Shown here: positions 8,062 to 16,195 of the stretch, piece by piece
Numbering within the stretch: the stretch's first letter is position 1
How the letters are laid out: the number at the start of each line of letters is the position of its first letter
Source of the DNA: GCA-2725625 sp964574215
GTDB taxonomy: Bacteria > Pseudomonadota > Alphaproteobacteria > Rhodospirillales > UBA2165
Direction of reading: 5' to 3'
Length of the DNA stretch: 64,000 nt
Assembly (NCBI GenBank): GCA_964574215.1
Contig: CAZNLR010000012.1
Location: 40,204 to 104,203, forward strand
Made by a program: the position numbers and the translations under genes
Notes under the pieces: generated by a model
Told to the model about the DNA's origin: nothing
The model's input: the letters and a program-made list of their open reading frames with translations, nothing else
Databases searched by the model: none

Positions 8062-9081
8062 ATGAATAATATTCAGGCCATCTCCAGGGAAAATTCTGTC
8101 GCCCGCCGTCTCACCGATGCCAAAGTACGGAATTGGCCGGTGGTTAGATTGGCGGTTTATCCGTTCGTATTTCTGTTTCTGATCTCAGCCCAGGCCGATG
8201 CCGCGTCGACCATTTACAATATGGATCGGTTTCTTCAGGAACCTCACCCTTTTTCCAATTCGGCGAGGGGACAACAGCCAGGCCCGGCGCCGCAGGCTCC
8301 CGCCAAATCGGTGTCCCCAGGACAGGGAACTCCCGGCTCGTCGCCGTCATCGCCGGATATGGATGATCTGGATTTACAACCTGACGAAATGGCCGAGGAA
8401 AATGTCAACGATCCGCTGGAACCGGTCAATCGGGCATTTTTTGAGTTTAACGAACTGTTGGCGAAATACTTGCTGGGGCCGGTGGCTAGAGGCTACAACG
8501 CCATTCTGCCCCTGGAGGCGCGTACGGCTTTCAAGAATTTCCTTGATAATCTGAAAGAGCCGGTCGTCCTTGCCAACGATTTGTTGCAGGCGGAGTGGAA
8601 GCGCGGGTTCGATGTTTCCATGCGGCTGGTCATTAACTCGACCCTGGGTATCGTCGGATTTATCGATGTGGCTGATAAATTCGGGTTCGAAAAACACAAC
8701 GAAGACTTCGGCCAGACTCTGGCGGTGTGGGGAATTGGTGAAGGTTTCTATCTTGTGCTGCCGGTGTTCGGTCCCTCCAATCCGAGAGACGCGATCGGAA
8801 AAATGGTGGTCGATGGATATTTCGATCCCTTGGGGTATTATCTGGACAACACCGACCGCGAGTATGTTTCCTATGCCCTGACCGGCGTCAACGGCATCGT
8901 TACCTACGCCTCTTTGGTCGATCAGATCGACAATCTACGGGATACGTCCATCGACTTCTACGGCGCCATGCGAAGCCTTTACCGCCAGCGCCGGCAATCA
9001 GAAATATCCAATGGGCGGATCAACGGTCAGATGAATATAAATCCGGGCCTCGACGGCGATTTGGATGACCCATTGAAATAA
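8062..9081 (+). CDS. mlaA: MlaA (VacJ)-family phospholipid-asymmetry protein lacking a lipobox cysteine
   Basis: 339 residues from the ATG at 8062; an in-frame TTG at 8020 would add 14. The N-terminus is long and basic, followed by a hydrophobic segment LAVYPFVFLFLISAQADAAS that resembles a signal peptidase I site. After a Pro/Gln/Ser-rich linker (about residues 60-95) comes the MlaA domain, beginning NDPLEPVNRAFFEFN, then LLGPVARGYN, NSTLGIVGFIDVADK, EDFGQTLAVWG, YLVLPVFGPSNPRDAIG and FDPLGYY. MlaA sits in the outer membrane and removes mislocalised outer-leaflet phospholipid, passing it to MlaC. The usual lipoprotein cysteine is not seen. No mlaBCDEF genes are adjacent. Confidence 0.93.
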   Translation: MNNIQAISRENSVARRLTDAKVRNWPVVRLAVYPFVFLFLISAQADAASTIYNMDRFLQEPHPFSNSARGQQPGPAPQAPAKSVSPGQGTPGSSPSSPDMDDLDLQPDEMAEENVNDPLEPVNRAFFEFNELLAKYLLGPVARGYNAILPLEARTAFKNFLDNLKEPVVLANDLLQAEWKRGFDVSMRLVINSTLGIVGFIDVADKFGFEKHNEDFGQTLAVWGIGEGFYLVLPVFGPSNPRDAIGKMVVDGYFDPLGYYLDNTDREYVSYALTGVNGIVTYASLVDQIDNLRDTSIDFYGAMRSLYRQRRQSEISNGRINGQMNINPGLDGDLDDPLK

Positions 9082-9187
9082 AATGGACCGTTAATCCATC
9101 CAATTTCGCCAGACCCGTCTCGATTTTGTGACCCGGTAACTGCCGCTTTCTCTTGTTTCAAATAGCTGTTCGCGTTGTAATTCATTT

Positions 9188-10054
9188 ATGGGTTATTGGG
9201 TGCAAAGAAAACTTTCTAAATTGGCCAAGACGATGGTGTATTGCTTGATTGCAGCTGGCCTGATTTTGACGAAATCCGCCTGGGCTGAAGAAGTGGCTGT
9301 CGACCTGGAATTGGTTTTGGCGGTCGATGTTTCGGGAAGCGTCGACTGGCAGGAAGCCGAATTGCAGCGCAAAGGTTACGTCGAGGCTCTGAAAAGCAAA
9401 GAACTGGTCACCGCTATTCAGTCGGGCTTTCACAAAAAAATTGCCGTTACCTACATTGAATGGGCAGGCGACGGCATTCACACAACACTTTTGGATTGGA
9501 CGTTGATAGACAGCGAACGAACCGCTGCAAAATTTGCGCTGGCGCTATCGGAGGTGCCGATGGAGACGGGGCCCTGGACCTCGATCAGCAGCGTCATCAA
9601 TTACGCGCTGCCCTTGTTTAAGAAAAACGGCTACCGGGGAAATCGCCGGGTCATCGATATATCGGGTGACGGCCCTAACAATATGGGTGAACTGGTTACC
9701 TCGGCACGGGACCGGGCCGTTGCCCAGGGAGTGACCATCAACGGACTGCCCATTCTAAATGATCGTCTCCAACCTTCGGGTCGGCGCCAGATTAAAGACC
9801 TCGACAAATATTATGCCGCCTGTGTAATCGGTGGTCCGGGCGCTTTGTTGGTTGTCGCCCACAATTTTAAAGACTTTGCCAGAGCGATTCGGCGCAAATT
9901 GATATTTGAAATTGCCCTGCAAGACACTCCATCAACTTCGTATGTAGGTAATTCTCAATATCTTTTGCCAACAAACTATATATACGAGCCCGGATGCGAC
10001 ATCGGGGAGCGAAATTTGCAACGCCGCAGGCAATTGTATGACAACGAATTTTGA
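9188..10054 (+). CDS. DUF1194 von Willebrand factor A-type exported protein
   Basis: 288 residues. The signal peptide is about residues 1-34 (ending SAWAEE). The mature protein starts with VDLELVLAVDVSGSVD, carrying the metal-binding DxSxS (MIDAS) motif, and continues with RRVIDISGDGPNN and GVTINGLPI, the core of the VWA-like fold used by DUF1194. Such proteins are common in Alphaproteobacteria and presumed to bind a protein or surface ligand in the periplasm; no function is established. The C-terminal tail is basic (RRRQLYDNEF). It is 106 bases after mlaA and could be co-transcribed with it or separate. Confidence 0.87.
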   Translation: MGYWVQRKLSKLAKTMVYCLIAAGLILTKSAWAEEVAVDLELVLAVDVSGSVDWQEAELQRKGYVEALKSKELVTAIQSGFHKKIAVTYIEWAGDGIHTTLLDWTLIDSERTAAKFALALSEVPMETGPWTSISSVINYALPLFKKNGYRGNRRVIDISGDGPNNMGELVTSARDRAVAQGVTINGLPILNDRLQPSGRRQIKDLDKYYAACVIGGPGALLVVAHNFKDFARAIRRKLIFEIALQDTPSTSYVGNSQYLLPTNYIYEPGCDIGERNLQRRRQLYDNEF

Positions 10055-10088
10055 TTTTTTACCGAATATGGCAGACATTTGATGAAAT

Positions 10089-10105
10089 GCTGACAAAGTG
10101 TCAGC
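10089..10105. repeat. Perfect inverted repeat downstream of the DUF1194 gene
   Basis: GCTGACA and TGTCAGC form a 7-bp perfect stem with a 3-base AAG loop, 35 bases after the stop. There is no T-run, so it is a weak terminator candidate; it could also be an operator or mRNA-end stabiliser. The remainder of 10106-10332 is an AT-rich leader before pccA with no other clear element. Confidence 0.5.
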
Positions 10106-10332
10106 AAAGAATTTGTTTGTTTGCCGACAAATTAGCACTTGTATTGCAAGCTCGATAATATTATCACCGAACTTAAGCTCTTTTATTACGCTACCCTAAA
10201 ATAATTTAATAAAAACAAGTAATTAACAAAAAAATAGCATTTTGAATCATAGGTTTTAAAATGAGGGGTGGCTGATTTTTGTTAAGAGCGGCCTGAATTT
10301 ATTAAACTAATTGCGCGGTGCGCGGATAACCT

Positions 10333-12351
10333 ATGTTCAATACGATACTAATTGCCAACCGGGGCGAAATCGCCTGCCGCATTATTCGAACAGCCCGTCT
10401 GCTGGGAATTAAAACCGTTGCCGTTTATTCTGACGCCGATCGCGATGCCCTTCATGTGGATATGGCGAGTGATGCCGTTTATATCGGTCCGGCACCGGCG
10501 ACGGAAAGCTATCTCAACGTAGAATCGATTATGGCGGCGATTGAAGAATCCGGCGCCGATGCGGTGCATCCGGGTTATGGATTTCTATCCGAGAACGCCG
10601 AATTTGCCGAAAGGTTGGCCGAAGAAGGCGTGACCTTCATCGGTCCTCAACCGAATGCCATTCGCATGATGGGCGACAAGATAAGATCAAAGAAGCTGGC
10701 TGAGGAGGCCGCAGTTCCAACAGTTCCGGGACACGCCGAACCGGTCACCAACGTGGCCGACGCCAAAGCCGTCGCCAAACAAATTGGGTATCCGGTCATC
10801 CTCAAAGCTTCCGCCGGCGGTGGCGGCAAAGGGATGCGCCTGGTTGAAGAAGAATCGCAAATCGAAGAGGGGCTGCGGGCCTCGACCGCGGAGGCCGAAT
10901 CCAGTTTCGGCGACGGACGCGTTTTCGTCGAAAAATTTATTACCGATCCCCGTCACATAGAAATTCAGGTGCTGGCGGACGGTCACGGCAACGTCGTTCA
11001 TTTGGGCGAACGCGAATGTTCCATTCAACGCCGCCACCAAAAGGTAATTGAAGAAGCGCCCAGTCCCTTCGTCGACGAAGCGATGCGGGCTGAAATGGGG
11101 GCGCAGGCTGTCGCTTTGGCCAAAGCCGTCGACTATGTTTCGGCCGGCACCGTCGAATTCATCGTCGATAGCGACAAGAATTTTTACTTTCTCGAAATGA
11201 ATACACGGTTGCAGGTGGAGCACCCGGTCACCGAATTCATCACCAACGTCGATCTGGTGGAACAAATGATCCGCGTTGCCGCCGGCGAGGAACTCAGCTT
11301 CAGCCAGGAGGACGTAAAGATTGACGGCTGGTCCATGGAATCCCGCTTGTACGCCGAAGATCCGACGCGGGGTTTTCTGCCGGCGATCGGCCGTCTGGTC
11401 CGCTACCGTGAACCGGTTACAGGTGTATTCGGCACCCACAAATTTGTCCGGGTGGACGGCGGCGTAAACGAAGGGGACGAAATTACCCGTTTCTACGACC
11501 CCATGGTTTCCAAGCTGATCACCCACGGTGACACCCGCGAAGAAGCCATCAAGCACATGCGCTTGGCGCTGGATGAATATTATGTGCGGGGGATCGGCAA
11601 TAATATCGGCTTCCTGGCGGCGGTGATGATGCATCCCAGATTTGTCGCCGGCGAAATGACGACCAACTTCATCGCCGAGGAATTCGGCGAACATTTCAAA
11701 CCGGAAGAAACCATACATGAAGATTTCGGCATGCTGGCCGCCTTGGCCGGCGCCATCCATTGCCGGTCCCTGGAGCGCGATATTCAGCTGACCGGGCGGA
11801 GTATGGAAAACACGCCATTGCCGCGCGGCGAATTGAAACACGGCCAGAACTGGGTCGTGGTGATTAACGGCGAAAATCATCCCGTTCATGTGCCGCCCGC
11901 CAACGGCGAAATTGAAGTCCGCGCCGATGATCGGAATTTCGTCATTACCACCGACTGGACGCCGAGCAAGGATCTGTTCAAAGGGACGGTCAATGGCGAG
12001 GATGTCTGCCTGCAGGTTGACCGCAATGGCGGCGGATATCAGCTGAGGCATCTGGGTTTGCGCGCCGATGTCAGAATATTATCGCCCGAGGCGGCAGATC
12101 TTCTCAGCCGCATGCCGCCGAAGCAAAAGGCCGACATGACCAAGAAACTGATTTCACCGATGCCGGGCCTGCTGGTTTCCGTTGAAGTCGAAGAAGGCCA
12201 GGAAGTAAAATCGGGCGAGGCTCTGGCGGTGGTGGAGGCCATGAAAATGGAAAATCAACTTATGGCCGAGCGGGACGGCGTGGTCTCGAAGATTCATCTT
12301 GATCCCGGCGACAGCCTGGACGTCGGACAGGTTATCCTGGAGTTCGAGTAA
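10333..12351 (+). CDS. pccA: Propionyl-CoA (acyl-CoA) carboxylase alpha subunit, biotin carboxylase plus biotin carrier
   Basis: 672 residues. The N-terminal biotin carboxylase begins MFNTILIANRGEIACRIIRT, with the ATP-grasp glycine loop KASAGGGGKGMR, ERECSIQRRHQKVIEEAPSP and EMNTRLQVEHPVTE. A linker (BT) region follows, and the C-terminal biotinyl domain carries EAMKMEN with the biotin lysine at K638. The length and the WSMESRLYAEDPTRGFLP segment fit PccA better than acetyl-CoA carboxylase AccC. With a beta subunit (not in this window) it makes methylmalonyl-CoA from propionyl-CoA, the entry from odd-chain lipid, valine and isoleucine breakdown. Methylcrotonyl-CoA carboxylase is the main alternative. 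It is followed 9 bases later by acylphosphatase. Confidence 0.93.
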   Translation: MFNTILIANRGEIACRIIRTARLLGIKTVAVYSDADRDALHVDMASDAVYIGPAPATESYLNVESIMAAIEESGADAVHPGYGFLSENAEFAERLAEEGVTFIGPQPNAIRMMGDKIRSKKLAEEAAVPTVPGHAEPVTNVADAKAVAKQIGYPVILKASAGGGGKGMRLVEEESQIEEGLRASTAEAESSFGDGRVFVEKFITDPRHIEIQVLADGHGNVVHLGERECSIQRRHQKVIEEAPSPFVDEAMRAEMGAQAVALAKAVDYVSAGTVEFIVDSDKNFYFLEMNTRLQVEHPVTEFITNVDLVEQMIRVAAGEELSFSQEDVKIDGWSMESRLYAEDPTRGFLPAIGRLVRYREPVTGVFGTHKFVRVDGGVNEGDEITRFYDPMVSKLITHGDTREEAIKHMRLALDEYYVRGIGNNIGFLAAVMMHPRFVAGEMTTNFIAEEFGEHFKPEETIHEDFGMLAALAGAIHCRSLERDIQLTGRSMENTPLPRGELKHGQNWVVVINGENHPVHVPPANGEIEVRADDRNFVITTDWTPSKDLFKGTVNGEDVCLQVDRNGGGYQLRHLGLRADVRILSPEAADLLSRMPPKQKADMTKKLISPMPGLLVSVEVEEGQEVKSGEALAVVEAMKMENQLMAERDGVVSKIHLDPGDSLDVGQVILEFE

Positions 12352-12360
12352 CCCGGCGCC

Positions 12361-12651
12361 ATGAACGGCTCGGATGACATTGCTCTTCTCGTTCGGATTC
12401 ACGGCAGGGTTCAGGGTGTCTGGTATCGCGCCTGGACACAGCAGGAGGCGCTAAAACTCAATTTAACGGGCTGGGTGAGGAACCGCAGGGACGGCACTGT
12501 CGAGGCGGTATTCGCGGGACCCAGAATCCAGGTCGAGGCAATGATAAAAGTTTGCCATGAAGGTCCACCGCTAGCCAAAGTCCTGGAAATCGAGACCGAA
12601 GATACCGACCCGCCTGTCGAACGAAGCTTTCAGACGCTGCCCACCCGGTAA
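12361..12651 (+). CDS. acyP: Acylphosphatase
   Basis: 96 residues, the usual length. The active-site arginine is R23 in GRVQGVWYR and the asparagine is N41 in GWVRNRRDGTVE, the same numbers as in the classical enzymes. It hydrolyses carboxyl-phosphate bonds, for example acetyl phosphate or carbamoyl phosphate, in the cytoplasm. It begins 9 bases after pccA, so the two are almost certainly co-transcribed; whether it helps clear carboxyphosphate-type intermediates is speculation. Confidence 0.95.
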   Translation: MNGSDDIALLVRIHGRVQGVWYRAWTQQEALKLNLTGWVRNRRDGTVEAVFAGPRIQVEAMIKVCHEGPPLAKVLEIETEDTDPPVERSFQTLPTR

Positions 12652-12678
12652 TCTCATTTTTCTGAACCGGCCCAACTT

Positions 12679-12696
12679 TTTACATCCGTTTACATC
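12679..12696. repeat. Tandem 8-bp direct repeat, spaced one helical turn
   Basis: TTTACATC occurs at 12679-12686 and again at 12689-12696, giving a 10-base period, in the region between acyP and the receiver-domain gene. A 10-base period puts both copies on the same DNA face, as for a regulator-binding site, but no known consensus fits. It may be chance. Confidence 0.3.
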
Positions 12697-12832
12697 GTCG
12701 ACATACGGATTTGATCCTTCTGTAACGAGCGACATTTATAACGTTACCTGAAACGGTTTGGCGGTGGCCTTGTTTTTCAAATCTCCATCCCGTTTTAATT
12801 CAGCAACATCACGAAAAGAAGAAGTTACAAAA

Positions 12833-13225
12833 ATGATCAAAAGCTCCTGTTCAAAAAAAGAAAAAATATTGATTGCGCATGGGAACTCCATCATGCGCAA
12901 ACTTATCCCGGACATTTTGAATTTTCTCGGTTTCTCGGAAGTGGAATTGGCGGAAAACGGACAGCACGCCGTCGACCTGTCTGAGAACTTTATTCCCGAT
13001 CTGATTATCACCGACTACAATATGGAACCGGTCAACGGGCTTGAGTTGACCCAATTGGTCCGCGCCGGCAAAACCGGCGCCAAATCAGACATACCGGTAA
13101 TTATTATTTCTCCCAGTTTCCATCTGCAGGATTGTTCAGAAGCGGTATGCGCCGGTGTATCCCGAATATTCATGAAACCGGTAACCATTCGGACGATGGT
13201 CGCCGAGTTGAACGAAGTGCTCTGA
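12833..13225 (+). CDS. Single-domain receiver protein with the acidic metal-binding pair replaced
   Basis: 130 residues from the ATG at 12833; an in-frame upstream ATG at 12758 would add 25. The fold is CheY-like: phosphoacceptor D61 in IITDYNMEPVNGLEL, a Ser (S93) in the Thr87 position and the conserved K115 in FMKPV. The acidic pair normally found at the end of strand 1 (VDD) is replaced by AHG at residues 15-17, so Mg2+ binding and normal phosphorylation are doubtful. The DYNMEPVNGL region resembles the receivers at 28688 and 29982, indicating one local family. No output domain. It is convergent with a degenerate DgcZ-like gene 25 bases away. Confidence 0.88.
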   Translation: MIKSSCSKKEKILIAHGNSIMRKLIPDILNFLGFSEVELAENGQHAVDLSENFIPDLIITDYNMEPVNGLELTQLVRAGKTGAKSDIPVIIISPSFHLQDCSEAVCAGVSRIFMKPVTIRTMVAELNEVL

Positions 13226-13250
13226 GGTGTCTCCCGCGGGAAAGGCCGGG

Positions 13251-14153
13251 TTAAAACCGGTCTTTCCGCTCCCACATAAAAACGTTTGTGAGTGCGTTGC
13301 TTCTGGCCGTTTCCAACGCTTCTTCGGCATGAGCGAGAATGGTGTCTACGTCTTCATCGCCGCCCACCGGCGCGATTCCGATATGGGCCTCCAGTGTAAT
13401 GCGCGTACCATCTTCCAACGCCAGTGAACCGCCGGTGATTTTGCCGTGCAGCCGGTCCATGACGATCTTGGCGACGTCGACATCGGTGTAGGGCAGGCAA
13501 ACCAGGAACCTATCGTTATCAATGCGGTAAAGGCGGTCATAGGGACGCAATTGTTCCGCCAGGGTCACGGCGAATTCCAGCAAAACCTCCGACCGGCTGA
13601 CATGTTCCTCCAAACCGTCCTCCGCCGTGAACGAACCGATTTCGGCCACGGCGATGCAGGCCTCCTGGTCCATGCGTTTCACCCGTTCCCGTTCGGCAAT
13701 GATTTCGTCGCGCATGGCGACTTCATCGCCGGCGCCGGTCAGATCGTCAATGTGGGCGACCTGAAAGAGGGATTCCCGCTGCAGTTTGAAGACCAATTCA
13801 TTAAACAGGCCTACCGCATCCATGAACGCTTTATATTCATCAGGGGGAAACTTACCCGTGTATTTGACGGTTTGGGCGACGCTCCGCGCCAGGGTTTGCA
13901 CGGTTTCCAGACTGAGGCCCAAGGCCACAAAGGCCGAGCTATCGCCGAATATGTCACGGGGAGCACCGTCGTACCAGACACGAAAGGGGGATTTTTCTTC
14001 GATGGAAGTGAGATCGAGATCGCTTCCGCTGACGGCCGCGCCAAGGACATTCAGGTGCCAATTTTTTAGCCATTCGATCTCGCCGGACACCGCCGATTCA
14101 AGGCGGCCCAGTTCCATGCGCAGCTGTTCCGGCGATCTGTCGTAGTCGGCCAC
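13251..14153 (-). CDS. Degenerate DgcZ-like protein: CZB-like N-terminus plus GGDEF-fold C-terminus without active-site motif
   Basis: 300 residues with a GTG start preceded by GGGAAGGA. The layout parallels E. coli DgcZ, a zinc-controlled diguanylate cyclase. The N-terminal 120 residues (EIEWLKNWHLNVLG, SPFRVWYDGAP) align with its CZB domain and residues 140-300 with its GGDEF domain (DDLTG near 142, YRIDNDRFLVCLP, EAHIGIAPVGGDED, HAEEALETARS). The key residues are missing: GGEEF is replaced by DNDRF, and the His/Cys zinc ligands appear lost (no Cys before FRVW, no His pair in the following helix). It is probably a non-catalytic, perhaps regulatory, derivative. It lies tail to tail with the unusual receiver gene. 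Confidence 0.78.
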   Translation of the reverse strand: MADYDRSPEQLRMELGRLESAVSGEIEWLKNWHLNVLGAAVSGSDLDLTSIEEKSPFRVWYDGAPRDIFGDSSAFVALGLSLETVQTLARSVAQTVKYTGKFPPDEYKAFMDAVGLFNELVFKLQRESLFQVAHIDDLTGAGDEVAMRDEIIAERERVKRMDQEACIAVAEIGSFTAEDGLEEHVSRSEVLLEFAVTLAEQLRPYDRLYRIDNDRFLVCLPYTDVDVAKIVMDRLHGKITGGSLALEDGTRITLEAHIGIAPVGGDEDVDTILAHAEEALETARSNALTNVFMWERKDRF

Positions 14154-14212
14154 TTTTAATTTTCCTTCCCAGGTTAGCAGTTAGGCCGAATATTAACCGT
14201 CTAACCGTCTGT

Positions 14213-14875
14213 TTATAAAGAAAAAACTTTCTCGAATGAGGTTTTCAAGGCGGTGTCCACGTCGGCCATGGTGCAATCGACACCCAATTCGGCGAGGGAA
14301 GTGACCCCGTGTTCGGCGATACCGCACGGGACGATGCCGTCGAAATGGCTGAGGTCCGGATCGACGTTGAGGGATATGCCGTGAAAGGAAATCCAATGTC
14401 GCACCCGGATGCCGATGGCGGCGATTTTCTCCTCTCGAGATCCCTGGCCGAGTCCGTCGGATCGCTCTACCCAGATGCCGACCCTGCCGTCGCGCCGCTC
14501 GCCGGTGACGCCGAACTGAGAAAGCGTATCGATCACCCAGGCTTCCAGATTACGGACGAAACCCCGGACGTCGCCCTGGTTTTTAGGGCCCCATTTGTGG
14601 AGATCGAGCATCAGATACGCCACCCGTTGGCCGGGTCCGTGATAGGTATACCGACCGCCGCGCCCGACCTGGTAAACCGGAAAGCGGTTGCCTTCCAGCA
14701 ATTCGTCGTCATTGGCGCTGGTGCCGGCGGTGTACAGGGGCGGGTGCTCGAGAAACCAGATGAGTTCCGGTTCGGAACCGTCGCGGATCGCGGCTACCCG
14801 CGCCTCCATGGCGGCCAGGGCCTCCTCATAATCCACCAGACCGTCGCTGGTCCGCCATTCGATGGGGCGCTTCAT
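14213..14875 (-). CDS. lipB: Octanoyl-[ACP]:protein N-octanoyltransferase LipB
   Basis: 220 residues. The catalytic pair is K150 in EEKIAAIGIR and C184 in IVPCGI; the family signature GRGGRYTYHGPGQRVAYLMLDL is clear. LipB moves octanoate from acyl carrier protein to the lipoyl domains of pyruvate and 2-oxoglutarate dehydrogenases and the glycine cleavage H protein. I chose the ATG at 14875 because AAAGAGAGAG lies just upstream; two earlier ATGs, at 14890 and 14911, would add 5 or 12 residues. The gene is 59 bases after the start of the DgcZ-like gene, in the same direction, so they may share a transcript. Confidence 0.95.
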   Translation of the reverse strand: MKRPIEWRTSDGLVDYEEALAAMEARVAAIRDGSEPELIWFLEHPPLYTAGTSANDDELLEGNRFPVYQVGRGGRYTYHGPGQRVAYLMLDLHKWGPKNQGDVRGFVRNLEAWVIDTLSQFGVTGERRDGRVGIWVERSDGLGQGSREEKIAAIGIRVRHWISFHGISLNVDPDLSHFDGIVPCGIAEHGVTSLAELGVDCTMADVDTALKTSFEKVFSL

Positions 14876-14962
14876 AACTCTCTCTTTCATGAGACTTTTC
14901 TTTATTGCCAATCCGCGCCCGATTCAACCCTTCCATTCGGCTCTTGGAAAATTCCGGGACAC

Positions 14963-14991
14963 TTGATTAGCACCCGGCGATTTGGTATCCC
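14963..14991 (+). promoter_or_regulatory. Possible promoter of tRNA-Leu
   Basis: TTGATT at 14963-14968 and TATCCC at 14986-14991 are 17 bases apart, 12 bases before the mature tRNA 5' end. The minus-35 is a fair match and the minus-10 weak; the position is what supports it. Confidence 0.35.
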
Positions 14992-15002
14992 CCTCCCTCA
15001 GT

Positions 15003-15089
15003 GCGGACGTGGCGGAACTGGTAGACGCGCAGCGTTGAGGTCGCTGTCCTCGCAAGAGGGTGGAAGTTCGAGTCTTCTCGTCCGCACCA
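15003..15089 (+). tRNA. tRNA-Leu (anticodon GAG), CCA encoded
   Basis: 87 bases. The acceptor stem GCGGACG pairs perfectly with CGTCCGC, followed by the encoded ACCA end. The anticodon stem AGCG/CGCT encloses the loop TTGAGGT, giving anticodon GAG, which reads CUC and CUU leucine codons. A long variable arm (CCTCGCAAGAGG region) and a T arm with TTCGAGT mark it as class II, as expected for leucine. The 3' end lies only 2 bases from the stop of the convergent gene that follows. No integrase or duplicated 3' end suggests it is an occupied attachment site. Confidence 0.97.
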
Positions 15090-15091
15090 TT

Positions 15092-15529
15092 TCACCTCGG
15101 ATTTTCCGGTTCCTCAGGATAATTGATTACATAGTCTTTGGGCATCCCAAGCCATCTCATCGCACTTTCGACACTGCGAAAAGGCCGCCGTTCGTCAACG
15201 TATCGGTTGAGACGGTTGACGGCCGACCACTGGTGGATAATTTTGAAGTCGTGGGGATTGCCAAGTACCCAGGCTACTTTTCTGTCCGTACCTAACTTCC
15301 TTTCCAGAGGGGGAAGGGCTTTTTCGGCATGTTCTCTTAGCCATTCGAGACAATATTCCGGTGGAAGGACGGTTTGAGAAACATCGCGAAGATAGTTCAT
15401 GCCCTTCTCGTAGTCCGGATTCAAGGCAGTTTCAGCCGCCTGATTTTCGCCTTCTCGAACCACGTAAGTGCCATAGTGCTGCACGAAAACGCAGTTTACT
15501 GATCGATCAACATAGCAGCGGTACGCCAT
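15092..15529 (-). CDS. Small paralogous-family protein, copy 1 (SpoIIAA/STAS-like fold suspected)
   Basis: 145 residues, start MAYRCYVDRSVNCVFVQHYG. It is paralogous to the genes at 15657 and 23072. Shared features are NCVF..H(Y/F)G near residue 12, GMN.L, a central K.G..R.A strand, IHQ(F/W) followed by a conserved Arg, and a C-terminal F....A..WLG.P..Y.I. The alternating strand/helix pattern and the WLG.P ending resemble SpoIIAA/STAS-like proteins, but this is only a fold impression. No catalytic motif is seen; the Cys in NCVF is invariant in all three copies. It stands in the same direction as copy 2, 127 bases apart. Confidence 0.75.
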   Translation of the reverse strand: MAYRCYVDRSVNCVFVQHYGTYVVREGENQAAETALNPDYEKGMNYLRDVSQTVLPPEYCLEWLREHAEKALPPLERKLGTDRKVAWVLGNPHDFKIIHQWSAVNRLNRYVDERRPFRSVESAMRWLGMPKDYVINYPEEPENPR

Positions 15530-15656
15530 TCAATTAGACTAACCGTCCCACAAATAAAAGCAATTGGGACCCGGAGTAAGGTGAAATTTCTGCGTTTTAT
15601 ATCTCAAGGAGTCGTTTCCGGTTGCGGGCAGCCCACCCACGTCCCTAGAATCACCA

Positions 15657-16088
15657 TCATTTTGCCGCCTCCGGTGACGGGAAATTGATATCGTATCCCT
15701 CCGGTATCCCAAGCCACTCCTTGGCTTTTCCCATTTCCCGGAACACCGCCCGTTCGACGGGTGTATCGGTGAACCTCCCGGCAACGATGAACTGATGAAC
15801 TTTGGCGTATGCACGGCCATCGCCGACAACCATCGCCGACCGGCACTTGCCGACCTTTGGATCATAAGTCGCCATCATGCTTCGCGCGCCTTCCGAGATA
15901 TGTTTGTAGGAATGGTCTGGCGGGAAAATGAGTTTTCGAACATCGTGCAAGATGTTCATACCAACTTGAAATGCCGGATGGTCGATCCTGCTTTCGGCTG
16001 TTTCAGCGATTTCGCCAAAAGCAAATGTACCGTAGTGTTTGTAGAATACGCAGTTGAGATCAGGATCAATGTACATGTTGCAGGGCAT
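15657..16088 (-). CDS. Small paralogous-family protein, copy 2
   Basis: 143 residues, start MPCNMYIDPDLNCVFYKHYG. It shares with copies 1 and 3 the NCVF..HYG strand, VGMNILHDVR, KVGKCRSAMV, KVHQFIVAGRF and KEWLGIPEGYDINFP. The KCRxA and KEWLGIP segments are closer to the copy at 23072 than to its tandem neighbour, so the three probably diverged some time ago rather than by a very recent duplication. Soluble, no signal peptide or membrane segment. Function unknown; small size and absence of any catalytic pattern suggest a binding or regulatory role. Confidence 0.75.
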   Translation of the reverse strand: MPCNMYIDPDLNCVFYKHYGTFAFGEIAETAESRIDHPAFQVGMNILHDVRKLIFPPDHSYKHISEGARSMMATYDPKVGKCRSAMVVGDGRAYAKVHQFIVAGRFTDTPVERAVFREMGKAKEWLGIPEGYDINFPSPEAAK

Positions 16089-16195
16089 GCTGAAAGTTTA
16101 CGTCGGGTGGGAATCCAGGGCAAGCTCAACACTATGGTGTTACGGCAGGCCGCGGCCCTTTTTTTTGACCGCGTCACAGTTACGTGAGAAGTAAT

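Noticed and set aside
10687..12051. 454-residue open frame on the minus strand inside pccA
   Set aside because: It is antisense to a strongly conserved gene, shows no domain and has biased composition (His/Phe-rich) expected from reading the opposite strand.
14309..15295. 328-residue plus-strand open frame spanning lipB antisense and the tRNA
   Set aside because: It runs through a tRNA gene and opposite two conserved coding regions; no ribosome site or motif.
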